Shown here: in pieces, positions 1 through 9,190 of the stretch
How the letters are laid out: every line of letters begins with the position of its first letter
Numbering within the stretch: the first letter of the stretch is position 1
From: Kribbella sandramycini
GTDB lineage: Bacteria; Actinomycetota; Actinomycetes; Propionibacteriales; Kribbellaceae
Direction of reading: 5' to 3'
DNA: 64,000 nt
NCBI RefSeq assembly: GCF_013131805.1
Contig: NZ_JABJRC010000002.1
Location: forward strand, 434,001-498,000
Position numbers and translations under genes: made by a program
Notes under the pieces: generated by a model
What the model was told of the DNA's origin: nothing
Seen by the model: only the letters and a program-made list of their open reading frames with translations
The model's database searches: none

Positions 1-2
1 CC

Positions 3-1136
3 GGAACGCTCGGCCTGGCCGCTTGGCTCGTCGGTCTGATCCTCGGCGTCCGCAATCTGTCCCAACAGGGCATGTTCGCAGTCGGCGGCGCACTGGCCGA
101 CCGCCTCGGCTACAAGCCGCTGATCGTGGCCGGCTGCGTTCTCCGTACCGCAGGCTTCGGCCTGCTCGCCCTGGCGGACTCCGTCCCGGCCCTGGTGATC
201 GCCTCCGCAGCCACCGGCCTGGCCGGTGCCATGTTCAATCCAGCCGTTCGGGCCTACCTGGCTTTGGATTCCGGCTCGCGCCGGATCGAGGCGTTCGCCT
301 TGTTCAACGTCTTCTACCAAGCCGGCATCCTGATCGGCCCGGTCGTCGGCCTTCTGCTCACCGGCGCCAGCTTCCGCTTGACCTGTGCGGTGTCGGCCGC
401 CGTGTTCGCCGTCCTGTCGGTCATCCAGATCCGCGCCCTACCGCGCCAACCCGCCACCACCCGCGGCGACACCGGTCTCGCCGGGCAATGGCGTGTCGTC
501 CTGACCAACCGCCGCTTCCTCCTGTTCGCGGCCGCCATGACCTGCTCGTCCGTCCTGACCTTCCAGGTCTACCTCGCCCTACCCCTCGAAGTACGCCGAA
601 TCGGCGGCGACACCACCGGCTCGACCATCGGCGTCGCACTCCTCTTCGTCGCCTCGGGCCTCGTCACCGTCCTGGCCCAAACCAAACTCACCGCCTGGTG
701 CCGCACCCGAATCCCACCCGGTTACGCCATGGCCGCCGGCACCGCCACCATGGCCATCGCCTTCCTCCCCCTCCTGGCCACCGCCCCCCTGACCCGCCCA
801 CCCAACCCGCTAGCCGCCTGGGCCCTGGCCATCCTCCCCGCCCTCACCGCCGCCATTCTTCTGGCGATCGGCACCATGCTCACCTTCCCCTTCGAGATGG
901 ACACCATCGTCACCCTCGCCCAAAACCGCCTTGTAGCCACCCACTACGGCATCTACAACACCATCTGCGGCCTAGGCATCACCGCCGGCAACCTTCTCAC
1001 CGGCGCCACCCTCGACACCGCCCGCGCCCAAGGCCTCCCCACCCTCCCCTGGCTAGCCCTGGTCACCCTAGGAGCCCTCGGCGCCACCACCCTCCTAACC
1101 CTCCACCGCACCAACCGCCTGACCCCCACCCCGTAG
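3..1136 (+). CDS. MFS transporter, C-terminal part (5' end outside window)
   Basis: Major facilitator superfamily efflux-type permease in the cytoplasmic membrane. The frame is already open at base 3, so the true start and the first transmembrane helix lie upstream of the window. The ATG at 72 is internal, because coding-like hydrophobic sequence (GTLGLAAWLVGLILGVR) precedes it. The MFS motif A loop is visible as GGALADRLGYKPL, followed by about ten hydrophobic helices; the 378 visible residues cover most of a 12-helix protein. It converges on the SARP gene with one base between the stop codons. Next to a metallophore cluster it could be the product exporter, as EntS is for enterobactin, but substrate cannot be read from sequence. 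Family assignment is firm; role is inference. Confidence 0.85.
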   Translation, partial: GTLGLAAWLVGLILGVRNLSQQGMFAVGGALADRLGYKPLIVAGCVLRTAGFGLLALADSVPALVIASAATGLAGAMFNPAVRAYLALDSGSRRIEAFALFNVFYQAGILIGPVVGLLLTGASFRLTCAVSAAVFAVLSVIQIRALPRQPATTRGDTGLAGQWRVVLTNRRFLLFAAAMTCSSVLTFQVYLALPLEVRRIGGDTTGSTIGVALLFVASGLVTVLAQTKLTAWCRTRIPPGYAMAAGTATMAIAFLPLLATAPLTRPPNPLAAWALAILPALTAAILLAIGTMLTFPFEMDTIVTLAQNRLVATHYGIYNTICGLGITAGNLLTGATLDTARAQGLPTLPWLALVTLGALGATTLLTLHRTNRLTPTP

Positions 1137-1137
1137 G

Positions 1138-3930
1138 TCAGGAAGTGAGCGACCTGAGTAGCTCGCGGATCTGCTCGCCGCGAGGGTGAGCCTTGGGGAG
1201 GTGTCCGAGAGCCCGGCGGGCCAGTGCGACGGCGTCGTCGCGCCGGCCCGCGCGGGCCGCGACCCGGGCTTGGACCGCCAGCGCACCGAAGAGGGACGGC
1301 GGGGCGCGGAAGCCTTGGAGGCGCTCGAGTGCCTCGCCGGCGTGGAAGCCGGCTCTGGCGTCGTCGCCCAGTGTCTCGTGGAGTTCAGCCAGGTTCACCA
1401 GGTTGAGGGCTTCGAGGTACCAGTTCCCCTCCGAGCGGGCCAGGCGGACGGCGAGCTCCACCTGGGGCTTGGCGACGTCCAGCCGACCCAGCAGAAAGCT
1501 CAGCGCGCCGGTCGCCATCGGCAGGTGGACGCGGGGGAGTGGGATCGGCTCGTCGGAGGGCTGGGTGTACCGTGTGGCAGCCGCCTGGGCGAGTTCCAGT
1601 TCGGTGAGGGCGAGATCGAGATCTCCGCCGTTCCACAGCACATGCGCGAGGTTCGTCCGGAACCCCACCTCAGCGGCGATGTCACCGCAGTCCTGCGCGA
1701 TCTGGATCGCGCGCCGGGTGCTGTCCGCCGAGCTGTCGGTCCGGCCCGCGCGCAGTTCCGCGACACCGTGACAGTTCCAGGTGAGATAGCGGGCCCGCGG
1801 ATCACCCAGCCGTTCGGCCGCATCGACGGCGAGCCGGCTCGCCTCCACCGCCTCGGTCACCAGGTAGGCGCGGTTCAGGAACTTGTTCAGCCGCCACGGC
1901 AGCCGCCAGGCGTAGTCGTCGAACCCGTACGTGATCGCCAAGCGGATCCAAGCCGTGAAGTTCGGGTGCTCGGACCAGAGCCAGCTCATGGCGGCGGCCG
2001 AATCCGCGAACGTGAGCGGCTGATGCGCGGAGCACGCGAGGTAACTGCGGCTCTCGGCCGTGTCTGCCGCGAGGGCGGCATTCTGCACGGTGTGGAGATA
2101 CCACTCCAGCGCTCGGCCGACAGCGGCCCGGCGCGTCTCCTCCGCGTCTGACTGAACAGTCAGCTCGGCGGCGTAGACGCGGATCAGGTCATGCCACTGG
2201 AACAGGCCGTGCTGAGCCTGCTGGATCAGGTTGCCCGCGCTGAGCTGGCCCAGCCGGCGCCGTGCCTGGACCGGGTTGCTGTCGAGCAATGCACACGCCG
2301 TCTGTACGTTGATCGGGACACCCGGTAACAGACCGAGGAGTCTGAAGAGCCGGGCGGTCTCAGGCTCCAGCGCTTCATAGGACCAGGACAGCACTCGACG
2401 CAGATCGCCCTGGTCGTCGTCGGGATCCGCGAACACATCCAGTGCGTGCTGGTCGTCTGCCAGGGCATTGACGAGTTCGGCGAGCGGACGCTCCGGCGTA
2501 CGGCGGGCCGACTCGGCCGCTACCGCCAGTGCGAGCGGCAGCCCTGCGCAGCGGTCGGCAAGTTCGGCGACCGCGGGGAACTCGGCGGCGACGCGCTCGG
2601 TGCCCACCGCCGCGGTCAGCAACTCGACGGCGTGCGCTCTCGGCATCGGCGCGACCGTCAGATCGAATGCACCTGCTGTCGACCCGAGCGAGCGCAGCTG
2701 GTTCCTGCTGGTGACCAGCACCACGCTGCCCGATGACGGCAGCAATGCCCGGACCTGCTCGGCGTTGCGCGCGTTGTCGAGGAGCAGGAAGAGTCTCCGG
2801 TCGGCAGTCAGCGTCCTGAACAGCGCAGTCCGCTCGGCCGTTTCCGCCGGAATCTGGGCCGGAGCAACGTGCAATGCCCGGAGAAAGGCGAGTAGCGCGG
2901 CTCCAGCCGATACCGGTGTCTCGGCGGCGAAACCCCGGAGATCCACGAACAGCTGGCCGTCCGGGAACCGATCTTGGACACGGTGTGCCCAGTGCACCGC
3001 GAGCGAAGTCTTCCCAATCCCTCCAGGGCCGGTCAGCGTGACGATCGTCGGTCGGTTCGCGGGGGAGTCACGAAGGATCTCGTCCAGCCGGCGCGCTTCG
3101 TCAGCCCGCCCGGTGAAACGGCGTAAGTCCGGTGGAAGCTGCCTCGGAGGGCCGATCTCGGCCGCCGCGGGCGGTGCGGTGACGACCGGCTGGTCGGCGC
3201 TGTCGGCGATCAAGCGGGCGAACTCCTGCTGGAGCGCTGGCGCCGGATCGACCCCCAGTTCATCGGCGACCAGCGTCCGGACCTTGTCGTACTGCTCAAG
3301 CGCCTCGGCGGTCCGGCCGGTCAGCCGGAGAACCGCGATCAGTCTTGCCCAGAGCGGTTCCCGCAGCGGATGCCTGCTGATCAATTGCTGCAACTCGGTC
3401 GACAGCCCGCTGTAGCGTTCACTGGCCAGATCGAGGTCGATGCGTTGCTCGATTGCGGACAGGTAGATCTCGGTGAGCCGCGCGGATTCGCCGGTGGTGA
3501 GCCAATCGGATGCGGCGGCGCTGGTGAACGGCGTGTCCCGCCAAAGCTTCGCCGCGGTCTCGAGGAGCGTCCGCTTGACCGCGTCGCCGGTCTCCTGCTG
3601 CGCTTGCCGGACCAGGTCGGCCAGCCGTGCCGCGTCGACTCGATCGGGGTCGATCCGTAGCTGGTATCCGGCGGATCGGGTTTCGACGGCGTCGTCACCA
3701 AGCAGCCGGCGCACGCGCGCAATGTAGGTGTGGAGCGTTTCCTTGATGTGGCGCGGCGGCTCCTCGCCCCACAGCCGGTCCGCGATCACGTCGACCGGTA
3801 CCGGGCGATTGGCCGACAGGGCCAGGATCGTCACCAAAGCAGCCAAGCGACGCCCAGGCAGCGTCACCACTTCTTCGTTCAGGCTGATTTCCAGCGGCCC
3901 GAGCAGGCGAATTTCGAGTACCTGGATCAC
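1138..3930 (-). CDS. SARP/AfsR-type regulator (HTH-BTAD-NB-ARC-TPR)
   Basis: Large pathway-specific transcriptional activator of 930 residues. An OmpR-like winged helix (about 1-95) is followed by a bacterial transcriptional activation domain (about 100-245), an NB-ARC ATPase with P-loop GPGGIGKTS (301-309), a Walker B-like FLLLDNARN and GLPLAL motif, then TPR-like helices to the C terminus. This is the AfsR/SARP architecture. Start is GTG at 3930; a purine-rich stretch abuts it and no better start exists before the HTH. It is the last gene of the minus-strand transporter/tailoring series (SBP to SARP), 58 bases after the TetR gene, so it may have its own promoter. SARPs usually activate antibiotic clusters; one at the end of a metal-regulated operon suggests a feed-forward activator. 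Target is inferred. Confidence 0.9.
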   Translation of the reverse strand: MIQVLEIRLLGPLEISLNEEVVTLPGRRLAALVTILALSANRPVPVDVIADRLWGEEPPRHIKETLHTYIARVRRLLGDDAVETRSAGYQLRIDPDRVDAARLADLVRQAQQETGDAVKRTLLETAAKLWRDTPFTSAAASDWLTTGESARLTEIYLSAIEQRIDLDLASERYSGLSTELQQLISRHPLREPLWARLIAVLRLTGRTAEALEQYDKVRTLVADELGVDPAPALQQEFARLIADSADQPVVTAPPAAAEIGPPRQLPPDLRRFTGRADEARRLDEILRDSPANRPTIVTLTGPGGIGKTSLAVHWAHRVQDRFPDGQLFVDLRGFAAETPVSAGAALLAFLRALHVAPAQIPAETAERTALFRTLTADRRLFLLLDNARNAEQVRALLPSSGSVVLVTSRNQLRSLGSTAGAFDLTVAPMPRAHAVELLTAAVGTERVAAEFPAVAELADRCAGLPLALAVAAESARRTPERPLAELVNALADDQHALDVFADPDDDQGDLRRVLSWSYEALEPETARLFRLLGLLPGVPINVQTACALLDSNPVQARRRLGQLSAGNLIQQAQHGLFQWHDLIRVYAAELTVQSDAEETRRAAVGRALEWYLHTVQNAALAADTAESRSYLACSAHQPLTFADSAAAMSWLWSEHPNFTAWIRLAITYGFDDYAWRLPWRLNKFLNRAYLVTEAVEASRLAVDAAERLGDPRARYLTWNCHGVAELRAGRTDSSADSTRRAIQIAQDCGDIAAEVGFRTNLAHVLWNGGDLDLALTELELAQAAATRYTQPSDEPIPLPRVHLPMATGALSFLLGRLDVAKPQVELAVRLARSEGNWYLEALNLVNLAELHETLGDDARAGFHAGEALERLQGFRAPPSLFGALAVQARVAARAGRRDDAVALARRALGHLPKAHPRGEQIRELLRSLTS

Positions 3931-3988
3931 CCCCTGCCGCCGACGCTTGGTCGACGGTAACGGGTGAGCGGTCCATCCGCCGATTGAT

Positions 3989-4672
3989 TCAGGACAGTTG
4001 GGATTGGGCGCCGTCGAGGCAGAGTTGGACGGTGCGGGCGTAGGCGGCGGCGTCGGCGGCTTCCAGTTGGTGGTGGGTGGAGAGTTGGGCGCCTACGGCG
4101 GCGAGGCCGGGTTCTTGGAGGCGGTTGCGGTGGGCGATGAAGACTTTGCGGGCGGCTTGGCGTTCTTCGGGGTTGGCGGCGCGGTCGTCTTCGAGCTGGA
4201 CGTGGAGGAAGGCGGTGCCGACCAGGAAGATGTAGATGTCGACGGCGTCGGGGCCGAAGCCGTCGCGGTCGAGGACGGTGATGCCGCGGTCGATGATGCG
4301 CAGGGCGGAGGGGACGGTGGGGCCGGAGAGGGACATGCGGCGGGCCACGCCGGGGTACTTGCGCAGGACGGTGCGGCCCTCGATCAGGAACTCGGTGAAC
4401 CATTCGCGCCAGGACAGCTCGGCCGGGGGGCAGGGCATTTGGGCGACGACGCGTTCGCAGACGGCTTGGAGGACGTCTTCGCGGCTGCCGATGTGGTGGT
4501 AGATGACGGCGGTGTAGACGTCCAGGTCGGCGGCGAGTTCGCGCAGGCTCCAGCCGTCGATGCCGCGCTCGGCCGTCAGAGCCGTCGCGCGGGCCGCGAT
4601 CTTGCGCGCGGTGATCGGCGGCAGGCCATCGGCCGAGCGGTTCCTGGACTTCCCACCTGACATGAGTTCCAT
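3989..4672 (-). CDS. TetR-family transcriptional regulator
   Basis: Repressor-type regulator of 227 residues. The N-terminal helix-turn-helix is clear (WSLRELAADLDVYTAVIYHH, about residues 42-61), and the C-terminal ligand domain is of TetR_C type with no recognisable ligand motif. Start is ATG at 4672; an in-frame ATG three codons later (4663) is an alternative. It lies 4 bases downstream of the asparagine-synthase gene in the same orientation and is probably cotranscribed with it. A TetR protein beside transporter and tailoring genes often senses the cluster product or an intermediate; that role is inferred. No operator could be identified close by, because the gene has almost no upstream spacer. 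Confidence 0.88.
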   Translation of the reverse strand: MELMSGGKSRNRSADGLPPITARKIAARATALTAERGIDGWSLRELAADLDVYTAVIYHHIGSREDVLQAVCERVVAQMPCPPAELSWREWFTEFLIEGRTVLRKYPGVARRMSLSGPTVPSALRIIDRGITVLDRDGFGPDAVDIYIFLVGTAFLHVQLEDDRAANPEERQAARKVFIAHRNRLQEPGLAAVGAQLSTHHQLEAADAAAYARTVQLCLDGAQSQLS

Positions 4673-4676
4673 GGTC

Positions 4677-6509
4677 TCACGACGTCAGTTGCAGCTTCGG
4701 GCGGTACAGATCGAACCAATGGTAGAGGTCGAGAACCCGTTCCAGGCCGAGGCGGGTGGCGCCGGGCAGCGTCGCCGCTTCATGGCGGACGGCGTCCCGC
4801 AGCCAGTCCGGGGAGACGATGTCGAACACCGGGCTGTTGGGCTCGGCGAGCACGTCGGCGGCCTGTACCTGGAGGGCAGCGCCGTACGCCGGGTCCTGCG
4901 GAGTCGGGTACGGGCTCTTCACCCGCTCGACGACGGACTTCGGCAGCGACTCGGCGACGGCCGCGCGGAGCAGGCTCTTCTCACGGCCGTCGAACGTTTT
5001 CAGCGCCCAGGACGTGTTGTACACGTACTCGACCAGCCGGTGGTCCGCGAACGGCACCCGGACCTCGAGCCCGACCGCCATCGACAGTCGGTCCTTGCGG
5101 TCCAGCAACGCGCGCACCAGCCGGGTCAGGTGCAAGTGACAGTTGACGCGCATCCGTCGTTCCAGCGGATCGGTCACCGTGTCCAGTTGCGGTACGGCGG
5201 CCACCGCGTCGGCGTACTGATCGGCGATGTAGCCGCCGATGTCGAGCGCATCGCGCAGCTCCGGCTGGAGCAGCGCCGTCCGGTCGGTGGTGTGCGAGTT
5301 CTGGAACGCCAGCCAGGGGAAGGTGTTCGCGTCCCGCGCGGCCGGATGGTGGAACCACAGGTACCCGCCGAACAACTCGTCGGCGAACTCGCCCGACAGC
5401 GCCACCGTCGACTCGGCCCGGATCGCCTTGAACAGCAGGTACATCGACGAGTCGATGTCGCCCAGCCCGATCGGCATGTCCCGGGAGCGGACGACGGCCC
5501 GCCGCAACTCGGGATCGGTCAGCGCGGCCGGATCCAGTACGACGTCCTGGTGCTTGGACCCGGTCCAGTCGACGACGTCGCGGATGAACGGCCCGTCCGG
5601 CGTACTGCGCATCTCGTCGGCGACAAAGCGCTCTTCCTGGCCGATGAAGTCGACCGAGAAGGTCCGGAGCGGTCCGTCCGTCGTGTTGCCGGCGGCCAGG
5701 CTCGTCACTGCGCTGGAGTCGAGCCCGCCGGACAGCAGCACACCGAGCGGTACGTCGGACACCAGTTGCTGGCCGACGACGCCGTCGAGCAACGAGCGAA
5801 TCCGCTCGACCGTGGCCGATTCGCCGTCAGTGTGGTCCAGCAGCGGCAGCTCCCAGTAGGTTCGTTGCCGCAGGCCACCGGCATCGACCGTGACGACGGT
5901 CCCCGGCTCGACCTCGGTCATCCCCTTCCACAGCGACCACCCGGCCGCCTTGGTGAAGCCGACGAGCTCCCGCAGACAGTCGGTGTCGACGACCCGATCG
6001 GCGGCCGGATTGGCAAGAATCGCCTTCGGCTCGGAGCCGAACAGTACGCCGCCGTCGGGTAGCGGATACAGGTAGAGCGGTTTGACGCCCATCCGGTCGC
6101 GGACAAGCGTCAGCCGGTCCACCTGCCCGTCCCAGAGCGCGAACGCGTACATTCCGACCAGCTTCTCCGCCACCTGATCGCCCCAGGCGAGATAGCCGCG
6201 CAGCACGACCTCGGTGTCGCTGTTCGTCCGAAACTGGTGGCCGAGGGCAACCAGTTCGGCGCGCAGCTCACGATAGTTGTAGACCTCGCCGCTGTAGGTG
6301 AGTGCGACCTCGCCGTCGCTCATCGGCTGGACGCCGCCGACGGGGTCGATCACGGCCAGCCGGCGATGGCCGAGCGCGGCCCGCGGCCGGAGCCAGATGC
6401 CGCCCGCGTCCGGCCCGCGGTCGGCCATGGTCGCGGTCATCTGCTCGACGATCGCGCGCTGCTGGGTCAGATCGGCGCGGTACGACACCCATCCGGTGAT
6501 GCCACACAT
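4677..6509 (-). CDS. asnB: Asparagine synthase (glutamine-hydrolysing)-like amidotransferase
   Basis: Class B asparagine-synthetase-like enzyme of 610 residues, the usual AsnB size. The N-terminal glutaminase has the catalytic Cys2 (MCGITGW) with RGPDAGG and the conserved NSDTEV. The C-terminal synthetase has the PP-loop SGGLDSS at 260-266 and downstream GEFADELFGGY. It would use ATP and glutamine to convert a carboxylate to an amide. The start ATG (6509) is preceded by TAGGAG, where TAG is the stop of the P450 gene. Placed between a P450 and a TetR gene inside the metallophore operon, it more likely tailors the product or a precursor than serves housekeeping asparagine synthesis. AsnB-like enzymes in other natural-product clusters amidate carboxylates. 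The role here is inference. Confidence 0.93.
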   Translation of the reverse strand: MCGITGWVSYRADLTQQRAIVEQMTATMADRGPDAGGIWLRPRAALGHRRLAVIDPVGGVQPMSDGEVALTYSGEVYNYRELRAELVALGHQFRTNSDTEVVLRGYLAWGDQVAEKLVGMYAFALWDGQVDRLTLVRDRMGVKPLYLYPLPDGGVLFGSEPKAILANPAADRVVDTDCLRELVGFTKAAGWSLWKGMTEVEPGTVVTVDAGGLRQRTYWELPLLDHTDGESATVERIRSLLDGVVGQQLVSDVPLGVLLSGGLDSSAVTSLAAGNTTDGPLRTFSVDFIGQEERFVADEMRSTPDGPFIRDVVDWTGSKHQDVVLDPAALTDPELRRAVVRSRDMPIGLGDIDSSMYLLFKAIRAESTVALSGEFADELFGGYLWFHHPAARDANTFPWLAFQNSHTTDRTALLQPELRDALDIGGYIADQYADAVAAVPQLDTVTDPLERRMRVNCHLHLTRLVRALLDRKDRLSMAVGLEVRVPFADHRLVEYVYNTSWALKTFDGREKSLLRAAVAESLPKSVVERVKSPYPTPQDPAYGAALQVQAADVLAEPNSPVFDIVSPDWLRDAVRHEAATLPGATRLGLERVLDLYHWFDLYRPKLQLTS

Positions 6510-6518
6510 GTCGGTCTC

Positions 6519-7721
6519 CTAGCGGACGTGGACGGGCAGGGTCTGCAGGGCGCGCATCGCGGTACTCGGTCGCCAGCGCAGCTCGGTCACCGGGACGGCG
6601 AGCCGCAGCGCGGGGAAGCGGTCGAGCAGTTTGCCGATGGCGATCTCGCCTTCGAGCCGGCCGAGCGGCGCCCCGACGCAGAAGTGGATGCCGTGCCCGA
6701 ACCCGAGGTGGTGCCCACTGGTCGGTCGTGCGATGTCGAGCCGATCGGCGCCGTCGAACCGGGCCGGATCGCGGTTCGCGGCCAGCAGGGACACCAGGAC
6801 GAACTCGTTGGCCGGGATCTCGACGTCCCCGACCTTGATCGGCTCGGTGGTGTAGCGCGGCGAGGACATGTTGTTCGGCGTCTCGTACCGCAACAGCTCC
6901 TCGATCCCGTTCCGCAGCAGGGACCGATCCGCCCGCAGCCGTTCGAGCTCGGCCGGGTTCGTCAACAGCGACAGGACGCCGCTGCCGATCAGATTGACCG
7001 TGGTCTCGTACCCGCCGATCAGCAGCACGAACGTCATCGCGATCAGCTCGGGCACGGTCAGCCGGTCGCCGTCGTCGGCCGCGTGCACGAGCGCCGAGAG
7101 CAGGTCGTCGGCCGGCTCGGCCCGCTTCTGCTCGATCAGCCCGAACAGGTACCCGCCCATCGCCGCCGACGCCTCGCCGATCTCCTTCGGCCCGGCGGTC
7201 GAGACCAGCGATCCGGACCACTGCCCGAAGCGATCCTGGTCCTCGACCGGAATCCCGAGCAGCTCGCAGATCACCGTGATCGGCAGCGGATACGCGTACG
7301 CCGGCAGCAGGTCGATCGGATCGTCGGCGGACTGCTCGATCGCGTCGAGCAGCTCGTCGGCGATCTCCTCGATCCGCGGTCGCAGCCGCTCGATCACGCG
7401 TGGGGTGAACGCCTTGTTCACGAGTTTGCGCAGCCGGGTGTGGTCCGGCGGGTCGGTGTTCAGCAGGTGCCGGGCCAGGTCGGGAGAGAAGGAGCTCGGC
7501 TCGCCGGTCGCGGCCCCGCGCAGTTTCTCGAGCCGGTCGTAGACCCCGTTGCTGCTCAGCCGCGGATCGGTGAGCAGTTCGCGGGCCTCGGCGTACCCCG
7601 TGACCAGCCAGGCGGGCATGCCGGTCGGCAGGACGACGTGGCGAACCGGCCCTTCGGCGCGCAGCAGTTCGGCGACCCGATGCGGGTCCTGGATGTAGTC
7701 GTCGGTGAGGACGGTCGGCAT
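6519..7721 (-). CDS. Cytochrome P450 monooxygenase
   Basis: Soluble bacterial P450 of 400 residues (CYP105/107-like length). Visible motifs are the I-helix oxygen-binding GGYETT, the K-helix ExxR (ELLRYE), and the heme loop FGHGIHFCVG with the axial cysteine. I chose ATG at 7721 because AAAGG sits 7 bases upstream; a GTG at 7736 overlapping the ATPase stop would add five residues and cannot be excluded. It follows the uptake ATPase and precedes the AsnB-like gene in one operon. The S. coelicolor coelibactin cluster also carries a P450, as I recall. A likely job is hydroxylation or oxidation of an azoline ring or the aryl cap. No ferredoxin gene is visible in the window. Confidence 0.95.
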   Translation of the reverse strand: MPTVLTDDYIQDPHRVAELLRAEGPVRHVVLPTGMPAWLVTGYAEARELLTDPRLSSNGVYDRLEKLRGAATGEPSSFSPDLARHLLNTDPPDHTRLRKLVNKAFTPRVIERLRPRIEEIADELLDAIEQSADDPIDLLPAYAYPLPITVICELLGIPVEDQDRFGQWSGSLVSTAGPKEIGEASAAMGGYLFGLIEQKRAEPADDLLSALVHAADDGDRLTVPELIAMTFVLLIGGYETTVNLIGSGVLSLLTNPAELERLRADRSLLRNGIEELLRYETPNNMSSPRYTTEPIKVGDVEIPANEFVLVSLLAANRDPARFDGADRLDIARPTSGHHLGFGHGIHFCVGAPLGRLEGEIAIGKLLDRFPALRLAVPVTELRWRPSTAMRALQTLPVHVR

Positions 7722-7732
7722 GGCGGTGCCTT

Positions 7733-9190
7733 TCACAAGTCGGTGTGGTCGATCAGCAGATGGCGAACCCGCTCCTCCGGCGATTCGCCCGGCGGCAGCA
7801 GATCTGCGGTTGCCCCGGTGCGAGCCACCCGCCCGGACGCGAGGACGAGCAGCCGGTCCGAGACGGACGCCGCGACGTCCGCGTCGTGGGTGATCAGGAC
7901 GACGGCCAGCCCGAGCTCGGCCCGGAGCTCGTCGAGCATCCGCAGGATGGCGGACTGCGTGCTGCTGTCGAGGGCGGAGGTGATCTCGTCGCAGACGATC
8001 ACCTCGGGCCGTGCGGCGAGGGCCCGGGCCAGCGCCACACGTTGCCGCATCCCGCCGGAGAGCTCACCCGGCAGCCGATCTGCGACCTCGATGGGTAGCT
8101 GGACGGCGTCCAGCAACAGCTTGATCTCGCCGTCGTGCTCGGCGGTCGGGAGGTTCCGCAGTCGCACCAGCGGTCGGGTGAGCGCAGTCCGCACCGTCTG
8201 TCGTGGATGCAGCGCCTCCGCCGGGTTCTGACCGACGAGCTGGATCGCCGCCCGCTCGGCCCGGGATCTGCGCCGGACGTCCCACGGCAGGCGTTCGCCG
8301 CGATGGGCCAGCGTCCCGGATGCCGGCCGATGCAACCCGGTGAGCACCCGGGCGAGCGTGCTCTTACCGACCCCTGACGCGCCGAGCACAGCCAGCAGCT
8401 CGCCCGAACGAAGCTCCAGGTCCACAGCACGCAGTACCGACGTATGCCCGTAGCCGGCGGTGACTCCGGTCGCCGTCAGCACCACCTCGCGCGCAGCGGT
8501 CGCCACCGGTGCATGCGAGTACGACGCCGTCGTCGGCTCGCCGATCGTGACAACGCGATCCACGACGGTCTCCACCGACGCGAGATCGTGCGTCACCCAG
8601 AGCAGGGAGATCCCGGCGTCCGACACCCGGCGGAGCTCGGCCACCACCTCGGCCTTGGCCACCAGGTCCAGCGCGGTCGTCGGTTCGTCCAGGACGAGCA
8701 AGCGTGGGTTGCGCGCGAGTGCGGCCGCGATGACAACCCGCTGCTGCTGGCCGCCGGACAGCTGATGCGGGTACCGCTGGGCAAGCTCGGTAGGCAGACC
8801 AACCCGGGCGAGGAGCTCGCTGACGAGCGCGCTTCGCTGCGGCCGCGGCACGCTCCGAGCAGTTACCCGGAGCAACGTGGTCGCGACCCGGGCATACGGA
8901 TTCAGCGAGTTGCCTGGGTCCTGGCCGACGTACCCGACCAGCCCGCCGCGTAGCTCTGGCGGCGGTTGCGGCAGCGTTGGCCTGCCGTCGACGAGTACCT
9001 GGCCGCCGTCGTGTGTGACGCCGTCACGCAGGTGGCCGAGCACCGTCAGCGCGAGCGTCGTCTTGCCGGCTCCGGACGGCCCGGTGATCGCGACCGACTC
9101 ACCTGGCTCAACCTGGAACGAGACGCCGTCGACGATCGCGCGGCCGGCAGCCGTGAGCCGCAGGTTTTGGACTTCGAGTAGGGCCGTCAT
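7733..9190 (-). CDS. ABC transporter ATP-binding protein, two fused NBDs (DppD-DppF type)
   Basis: Energises the Dpp/Opp-type importer. The 485 residues contain two complete nucleotide-binding domains: the first with Walker A GPSGAGKTT, signature LSGGQQQR and Walker B LLVLDEPT; the second with GASGVGKST, LSGGMRQR and VIVCDEIT. It is thus a DppD-DppF fusion. An open frame extends far upstream but runs through the permease gene in another frame. The true start is ATG at 9190, overlapping the permease stop as ATGA, and giving the canonical N terminus MTALLEVQNLRL. Order SBP, permease, permease, ATPase matches peptide/nickel/opine-metallophore importers. Uptake of the cluster's metal chelate is inferred from context. 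Confidence 0.95.
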   Translation of the reverse strand: MTALLEVQNLRLTAAGRAIVDGVSFQVEPGESVAITGPSGAGKTTLALTVLGHLRDGVTHDGGQVLVDGRPTLPQPPPELRGGLVGYVGQDPGNSLNPYARVATTLLRVTARSVPRPQRSALVSELLARVGLPTELAQRYPHQLSGGQQQRVVIAAALARNPRLLVLDEPTTALDLVAKAEVVAELRRVSDAGISLLWVTHDLASVETVVDRVVTIGEPTTASYSHAPVATAAREVVLTATGVTAGYGHTSVLRAVDLELRSGELLAVLGASGVGKSTLARVLTGLHRPASGTLAHRGERLPWDVRRRSRAERAAIQLVGQNPAEALHPRQTVRTALTRPLVRLRNLPTAEHDGEIKLLLDAVQLPIEVADRLPGELSGGMRQRVALARALAARPEVIVCDEITSALDSSTQSAILRMLDELRAELGLAVVLITHDADVAASVSDRLLVLASGRVARTGATADLLPPGESPEERVRHLLIDHTDL

